From the NCBI GenBank assembly GCA_030654635.1, contig JAURXE010000636.1, positions 1 through 12,678 on the forward strand: a DNA stretch of 12,678 bases, written 5' to 3'. Source of the DNA: Pseudomonas sp. Lineage in GTDB: Bacteria > Pseudomonadota > Gammaproteobacteria > Pseudomonadales > Pseudomonadaceae. Positions 8,935 through 12,678 of this stretch are shown here, one piece after another; positions within the stretch are counted from its first letter, which is position 1; each line of letters starts with the position of its first letter. The notes beneath the pieces are model-generated. The model was not told the origin of the DNA. It searched no databases and saw only the letters and a program-made list of their open reading frames with translations. The translations under genes were made by a program, and so were the position numbers.

Positions 8935-11900
8935 TCAGGCGTCGTCGCCGGGTTCGGCGGCAGTCTTCGGCAGGGCGGCCGAGGGTGGCTGGGTACTGTC
9001 CAGCTGCGCCTCCTGGCCTTGCAGGTTCTTGACGAAGATATCCATCTGGTTGAAGGCCATCTCCACTGCGTTGGCGCGAAAGCTGGTGGAGATTGCCGTC
9101 AGCAGCTCGTCGGTAGCCGGCAGCCGGTCGCCGAGTTCGCGCACGTGAAAGCGCAGGTCAAAGTTGAAGGCACTGGCGCCGATGTTGACGAAGAACAGCT
9201 GCGGCTCAGGCTCGCGTAGTACCCGGACGTTGTCGTCCACCGCCTGCATAATCAACTTGCGCGCCAGCGGCAGGTCGGTCTCGTAGGCCAGGCCGAGGTT
9301 GAGCACCACGCGAGTCACGGTGTCGGTGAGTGACCAGTTGATCAGCTGATCGGTGACGAAGGTCTTGTTCGGCACGATGATTTCTTTGCGGTCGAAATCG
9401 GTGATGGTGGTGGCGCGGATCTGAATCCGGCTGACGGTGCCTGACAGCGCGCCGATGGTCACTGTGTCGCCGATGCGCACCGGGCGCTCGAACAGGATGA
9501 TCAGGCCGGAGATAAAGTTGGCGAAGATCTCCTGCATGCCAAAACCGATGCCCAGCGACAGCGCGGCGACCAGCCATTGCAGCTTGTCCCAGCTAACCCC
9601 GAGGGTCGACAGGGTGGCGACAAAGCCCAGGGCGGCAATCGCATAGGACAGCAGGGTGGTGGTGGCGTAGGCGCTGCCTTGGCCGAGGTTCAGCCGCGAC
9701 AGCACCAGGACCTCGAGCAGGCCCGGCAGGTTGCGCGCCAGGGCGGCGGAAATAACGATGATCACCAGGGCGCCGAGCAGGTCGCTGAGGCTGATCGGCA
9801 CCATGCTGGCGGTATCGCCGGTACCACTGCTGTATTCGTACAGGGTGACGTTGTCGAGGTAGGAAAACACGCTGATCAGGTCAGCCCAGACCCAGTACAG
9901 GCCGCCGAGAAACAGGGCAAAAAGTGCCAGATTGATCAGGCGCAAGGACTGCTCATTGACCTGGTCGATATGCAGAGCCGGTTCTTCCACGACCTCGCTG
10001 CCATCGGCACCGTCCTTGGCCTGCGCCTGGCGTTTGCTCTGCGCCCGCTGGTAGGCCAGGCGTCGTGCCGCCACGCCCAGGCCGCGGACGAAGGTGGCCT
10101 CGATCATCAGCCAGATCACCAGCAGGTAGATGGTTTCGATCAGGCGGTCGCTGAGTTTCAGTGAGGTGTAAAAGTAGCCCATGCCAACCGCCACGCTAAG
10201 GCCCAGGGGCAAGGCGATAAAGCCCACGCCGAGCGCCTGGCGCAGGGGCGAGGCATGCTCGCGGATCGGCTCGCTGAACACTATCTTGGCCAGCAGCCAG
10301 GCCATCCCTAAGAAGCAGCTGAGCACTATGCCGATGCCCATCACGTCTTTGTCGAGAACGTCTTGTTGGTGTTCGGCCACGGTGCTGACCGCCACCAGCG
10401 CCATGACGATCAGACCGAGCAGGCGCACCTTGGAATGCAGGAAGGCCACTTGCGGACGGTTCCAGCGAAAATGCAGCTCGGCCACCCCGCCTGGGCTGAG
10501 AATCCGATAGGTGGTGTAGAACAGCATCCAGACTTCGGCCATCTGCACCAGCGCCGCGCCGAGGCTGGCGTTCTGGCCGCGCGCATCGATCTGCAGGGCA
10601 AAGCCACAGAGTGCCAAAAACAGCCCGCCCGGCAGGGCCAGCAGCAGGTTCAGCAGCAAGGCCAGGGGCGTGTGCAGTTGGCTGTCACGCTTGAAGTGGC
10701 CGATGTCCTGATGCAGTTCGTCGAGCTTCTGGTACAGGTAGCTGCGCTTCCACAGCAGCACACCAATCAGCAACAGCAGCGGCAGAAACAGCAGGGGTTG
10801 GTTGATCAGCCCGGCCCACAGCTCCTTGGCGGCGGAGCCCCAAGGGATGGCGCCGAGTTGCCGCTCCAACTGGCGCGGTATTTGTTTTAGCCACGCCAGG
10901 TCGAGGGGTTTGTTGCTGGGAATCCAGAACAGCTGCTCGTCGAGGGTGGTGCGCAGGATTTTTGCGGTGCTCTGCAGCTGCTTCTGACCCAGTTGCAGGG
11001 TGATCGACTGATTGAGCAGCTCATTGAGTTCGCGATTCAACTGATCGAGCAGTTCGCTGCGGCTAAGCACCAGCTCCAGCAAGGCTTTGCGCAACTCGGG
11101 GGTGACCTGTTCGGTGGCTTGGCTGGCCAGCAGCTGGTCGACATACAAGCTTGGGCTGCTGATTTTCTCGCGTTGCTGGCCCAGTTCGAACTGATAGAGG
11201 CGGATATCGGCGATTTCATCGGCGAGGTTTTTTTCCACTCGAATCTGCGGCAGTGCCTGTTTTTGCTGGTTGAGGATTTTGGCCAGCAGCAGGCTGCCCT
11301 TGAGCACGCTGATCTGCTCTTCCAGAGCCTGATCGCTCTGGTTGAGGTTGTCCTGTTGTTGCTTGGTTTGCAGGTTCTGCTCGGTGAGTTCATTGAGGCG
11401 GGTGGTGACCCGCAGCAAGTAGTCGGAAATCTTCAGGTTGGTCGCGCTTTCGTTGGCCAGCAGGTTGCCTGCGCCGGCTTTCTGCACCTCGGCCGAGAGT
11501 TCGGCAACGGTTTTTTCCGACTGCAGGCGGCGCTTATCGTTGATCAGCGCCTGTAACTCGCGGGTTTCCTGCTCGCTGCGGGTAATCCGCTCGGTCAGCA
11601 GGTCGCGCTGGCTGCTGCCGATATCCTGCAGCTGGCTGTTGCTGGCCAGCTCACTGCGGCGCAGCAGTAACTGGGCATTCAGTGCGGCTTGTTCGGCCAG
11701 CAGCAAGGTGCGCTGCTCGGAGCTGCGGACTTTGCCATTGTCTTTGCCGTTCTTGAGCAGGCCACTGATCGCCTGCAGGCGGATCTGGCTGGCGCTGATT
11801 TCCGCCTGGGCGCGTTCCGGCCGGGTTTGCGAGGTGATCAGCAGGCTATTGGCGTCGCTCAGCGCTGCTTGCCAGACGCTCAGTTGGTTGGTGCGCTCGT

Positions 11901-12267
11901 TCAGCAAATTTTCCAGTTGTGCGGCGGGGGCGCTGCCGTAACGCTGCGCCACCGGTTTGCTGGGGCTGCTTTGCAGGCGGGTCAACTCACGCTGGGCGTC
12001 GTTGATCTGCTGCGGCGCGCTGGCCAGTTGAATTTTCAGCTGGGCCAGCGCCTTGTCGCTGGCCTCGGCCAGATTGATAAAGCTCAGGGTTTGCTCAAGA
12101 GTCTTTTGCAGCGCCTTTTGCTCGGCCTCCGGCAGCTTGCGGTCGGCCAGGCTGTCCAAGGTGCTTTGCACCTGGGCGCTGGACGGTAGCTCCGCAGCTT
12201 GCGAGGGTTGAATGGACAGGCAAAGCCCGAGCAGGGTGGCGACTAATAAATTACGCAAAGAGGGCAT
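8935..12267 (-). CDS. mscK: Large mechanosensitive channel, MscS superfamily (MscK/KefA type)
   Basis: A 1110-residue inner-membrane channel that opens on membrane tension to release solutes during hypo-osmotic shock. I chose the ATG at 12267 because it begins a clear signal peptide, MPSLRNLLVATLLGLCLS, with cleavage likely after SQA (residue 24); an upstream in-frame start would put a charged, poorly hydrophobic leader ahead of it. Residues 25-470 are a long Gln/Leu/Glu-rich periplasmic coiled coil. About ten membrane segments follow from residue ~490, with a charged cytoplasmic loop near 740-770 (QRAQSKRQAQAKDGADGSE). The MscS pore helix and beta domain (ALSLGIGFGMQEIFANFISG, then RPVRIGDTVTIGALSGTVSRI) lie at about 895-960, followed by the alpha/beta tail. 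Length and layout match MscK or its relative MscM; the choice between them is uncertain. The ribosome site is weak. A candidate -10 (TAAACT, 12305-12300) lies upstream. Confidence 0.93.
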   Translation of the reverse strand: MPSLRNLLVATLLGLCLSIQPSQAAELPSSAQVQSTLDSLADRKLPEAEQKALQKTLEQTLSFINLAEASDKALAQLKIQLASAPQQINDAQRELTRLQSSPSKPVAQRYGSAPAAQLENLLNERTNQLSVWQAALSDANSLLITSQTRPERAQAEISASQIRLQAISGLLKNGKDNGKVRSSEQRTLLLAEQAALNAQLLLRRSELASNSQLQDIGSSQRDLLTERITRSEQETRELQALINDKRRLQSEKTVAELSAEVQKAGAGNLLANESATNLKISDYLLRVTTRLNELTEQNLQTKQQQDNLNQSDQALEEQISVLKGSLLLAKILNQQKQALPQIRVEKNLADEIADIRLYQFELGQQREKISSPSLYVDQLLASQATEQVTPELRKALLELVLSRSELLDQLNRELNELLNQSITLQLGQKQLQSTAKILRTTLDEQLFWIPSNKPLDLAWLKQIPRQLERQLGAIPWGSAAKELWAGLINQPLLFLPLLLLIGVLLWKRSYLYQKLDELHQDIGHFKRDSQLHTPLALLLNLLLALPGGLFLALCGFALQIDARGQNASLGAALVQMAEVWMLFYTTYRILSPGGVAELHFRWNRPQVAFLHSKVRLLGLIVMALVAVSTVAEHQQDVLDKDVMGIGIVLSCFLGMAWLLAKIVFSEPIREHASPLRQALGVGFIALPLGLSVAVGMGYFYTSLKLSDRLIETIYLLVIWLMIEATFVRGLGVAARRLAYQRAQSKRQAQAKDGADGSEVVEEPALHIDQVNEQSLRLINLALFALFLGGLYWVWADLISVFSYLDNVTLYEYSSGTGDTASMVPISLSDLLGALVIIVISAALARNLPGLLEVLVLSRLNLGQGSAYATTTLLSYAIAALGFVATLSTLGVSWDKLQWLVAALSLGIGFGMQEIFANFISGLIILFERPVRIGDTVTIGALSGTVSRIQIRATTITDFDRKEIIVPNKTFVTDQLINWSLTDTVTRVVLNLGLAYETDLPLARKLIMQAVDDNVRVLREPEPQLFFVNIGASAFNFDLRFHVRELGDRLPATDELLTAISTSFRANAVEMAFNQMDIFVKNLQGQEAQLDSTQPPSAALPKTAAEPGDDA

Positions 12268-12351
12268 GGTAGGGCTTCGTAAGGCTCTTGAATGAGGGCA
12301 GTTTAACAGGCCGCGGACAAAGGTCGCGAACGACAGCGGCCAATGGCACGA

Positions 12352-12373
12352 CCAGCGCTGCACGCGGCGCTGG
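12352..12373 (-). terminator. GC hairpin after the antiporter gene
   Basis: A 7-bp stem (CCAGCGC 12352-12358 / GCGCTGG 12367-12373) with an 8-base loop lies in the 150-bp gap between the antiporter stop and the channel start. There is no T-run. It could be a 3' end structure for the antiporter mRNA, but the surrounding DNA is so GC-rich that short stems are common. Confidence 0.25.
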
Positions 12374-12417
12374 CCGGCCGCAATCGGCGCCGAACGCCAC
12401 AGCTTGGCAAGCCGCGC

Positions 12418-12678
12418 TTAGAGGAACAGGCCGGGGCCGGGGCGTCCGCCCTCGGGGAACTTGACCCCGACTTTGCGGATTTTATTCCCGTCCATCAGCG
12501 CGACAGTCCAGGTCAGACCATTCCACTCCACCTGGTCACCGATCACCGGCTGACCGCCGATCTGGTGGGCGATAAAACGGCCGAGGTGCAACTGACCTTC
12601 GGCACCCTCTAGTTTGAGGCCATAGAGGGCCGCCACGGCGCCCAGTTGGGCATCGCCTTCGAGGATAAAGTCGCCAAA
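12418..12678 (-). CDS. nhaP2: K+/H+ antiporter (NhaP2/CvrA type), C-terminal regulatory domain, 5'-truncated
   Basis: The last 86 residues of a protein that continues past the right edge; the frame is open to base 12678, so the internal ATG at 12636 is not a start. It reads [20 protein letters not shown], then [40 protein letters not shown]. This matches the CorC_HlyC-type transporter-associated domain at the cytoplasmic end of CvrA/NhaP2 cation:proton antiporters, with the G-D-x-V-x-W/x-L-x-W-T-V strand pattern. In such antiporters this domain follows about 12 membrane helices and a TrkA-C/RCK_C domain, none of which is visible here. A CorC-type domain also ends HlyC/CorC-family proteins, but the gene order beside an MscK-like gene and selO supports the antiporter. 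It would extrude K+ in exchange for protons during osmotic adaptation. Confidence 0.8.
   Translation of the reverse strand, partial: FGDFILEGDAQLGAVAALYGLKLEGAEGQLHLGRFIAHQIGGQPVIGDQVEWNGLTWTVALMDGNKIRKVGVKFPEGGRPGPGLFL

Noticed and set aside
12268..12363. 32-residue N-terminal extension of the MscK-like protein
   Set aside because: It would bury the signal peptide behind a charged, aromatic-rich leader. The ATG at 12267 gives a clean secretion signal.

Overview
The window looks like a stretch of Pseudomonas (or close Pseudomonadaceae) chromosome. It is GC-rich, the proteins read as pseudomonad orthologues, and the gene order resembles the P. aeruginosa gltD-hemE to selO/K+-H+ antiporter neighbourhood as I remember it; no database was consulted. 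It is densely packed housekeeping and stress DNA. I see no insertion sequence, phage gene, CRISPR array, tRNA, rRNA or other sign of a mobile island.

Layout. On the + strand from the left: the 3' part of gltD (glutamate synthase small subunit), a REP-like hairpin and a textbook intrinsic terminator, hemE (uroporphyrinogen decarboxylase), and a stand-alone ParA-family ATPase with no parB beside it. From about 3.1 kb to the end everything reads on the - strand. In transcription order (right to left) these are: the C-terminal end of a K+/H+ antiporter, a large MscK-type mechanosensitive channel, selO (protein AMPylase), metY (O-acetylhomoserine sulfhydrylase), trxC (zinc-finger thioredoxin 2), a small hotdog-fold thioesterase-like protein, and two tandem universal stress proteins that are clearly paralogues. 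parA and the last usp gene converge.

The - strand genes suggest a loose theme: osmotic and ion homeostasis (antiporter, MscK-type channel), redox and sulfur metabolism (SelO, MetY, TrxC) and stress survival (two Usp). The gaps between them are 57 to 167 bp, so they are probably several transcription units rather than one operon.

I did not find a clearly new multi-gene system. The most unusual sequence-level signals lie in the gaps. Perfect 14-bp and 16-bp inverted repeats, without a downstream T-tract, sit directly before trxC and selO and take in all or part of their Shine-Dalgarno sequences. A weaker 8-bp version precedes the thioesterase gene. The Usp pair shows unequal conservation of the ATP-binding loop, and the orphan ParA is a second thing worth a look.
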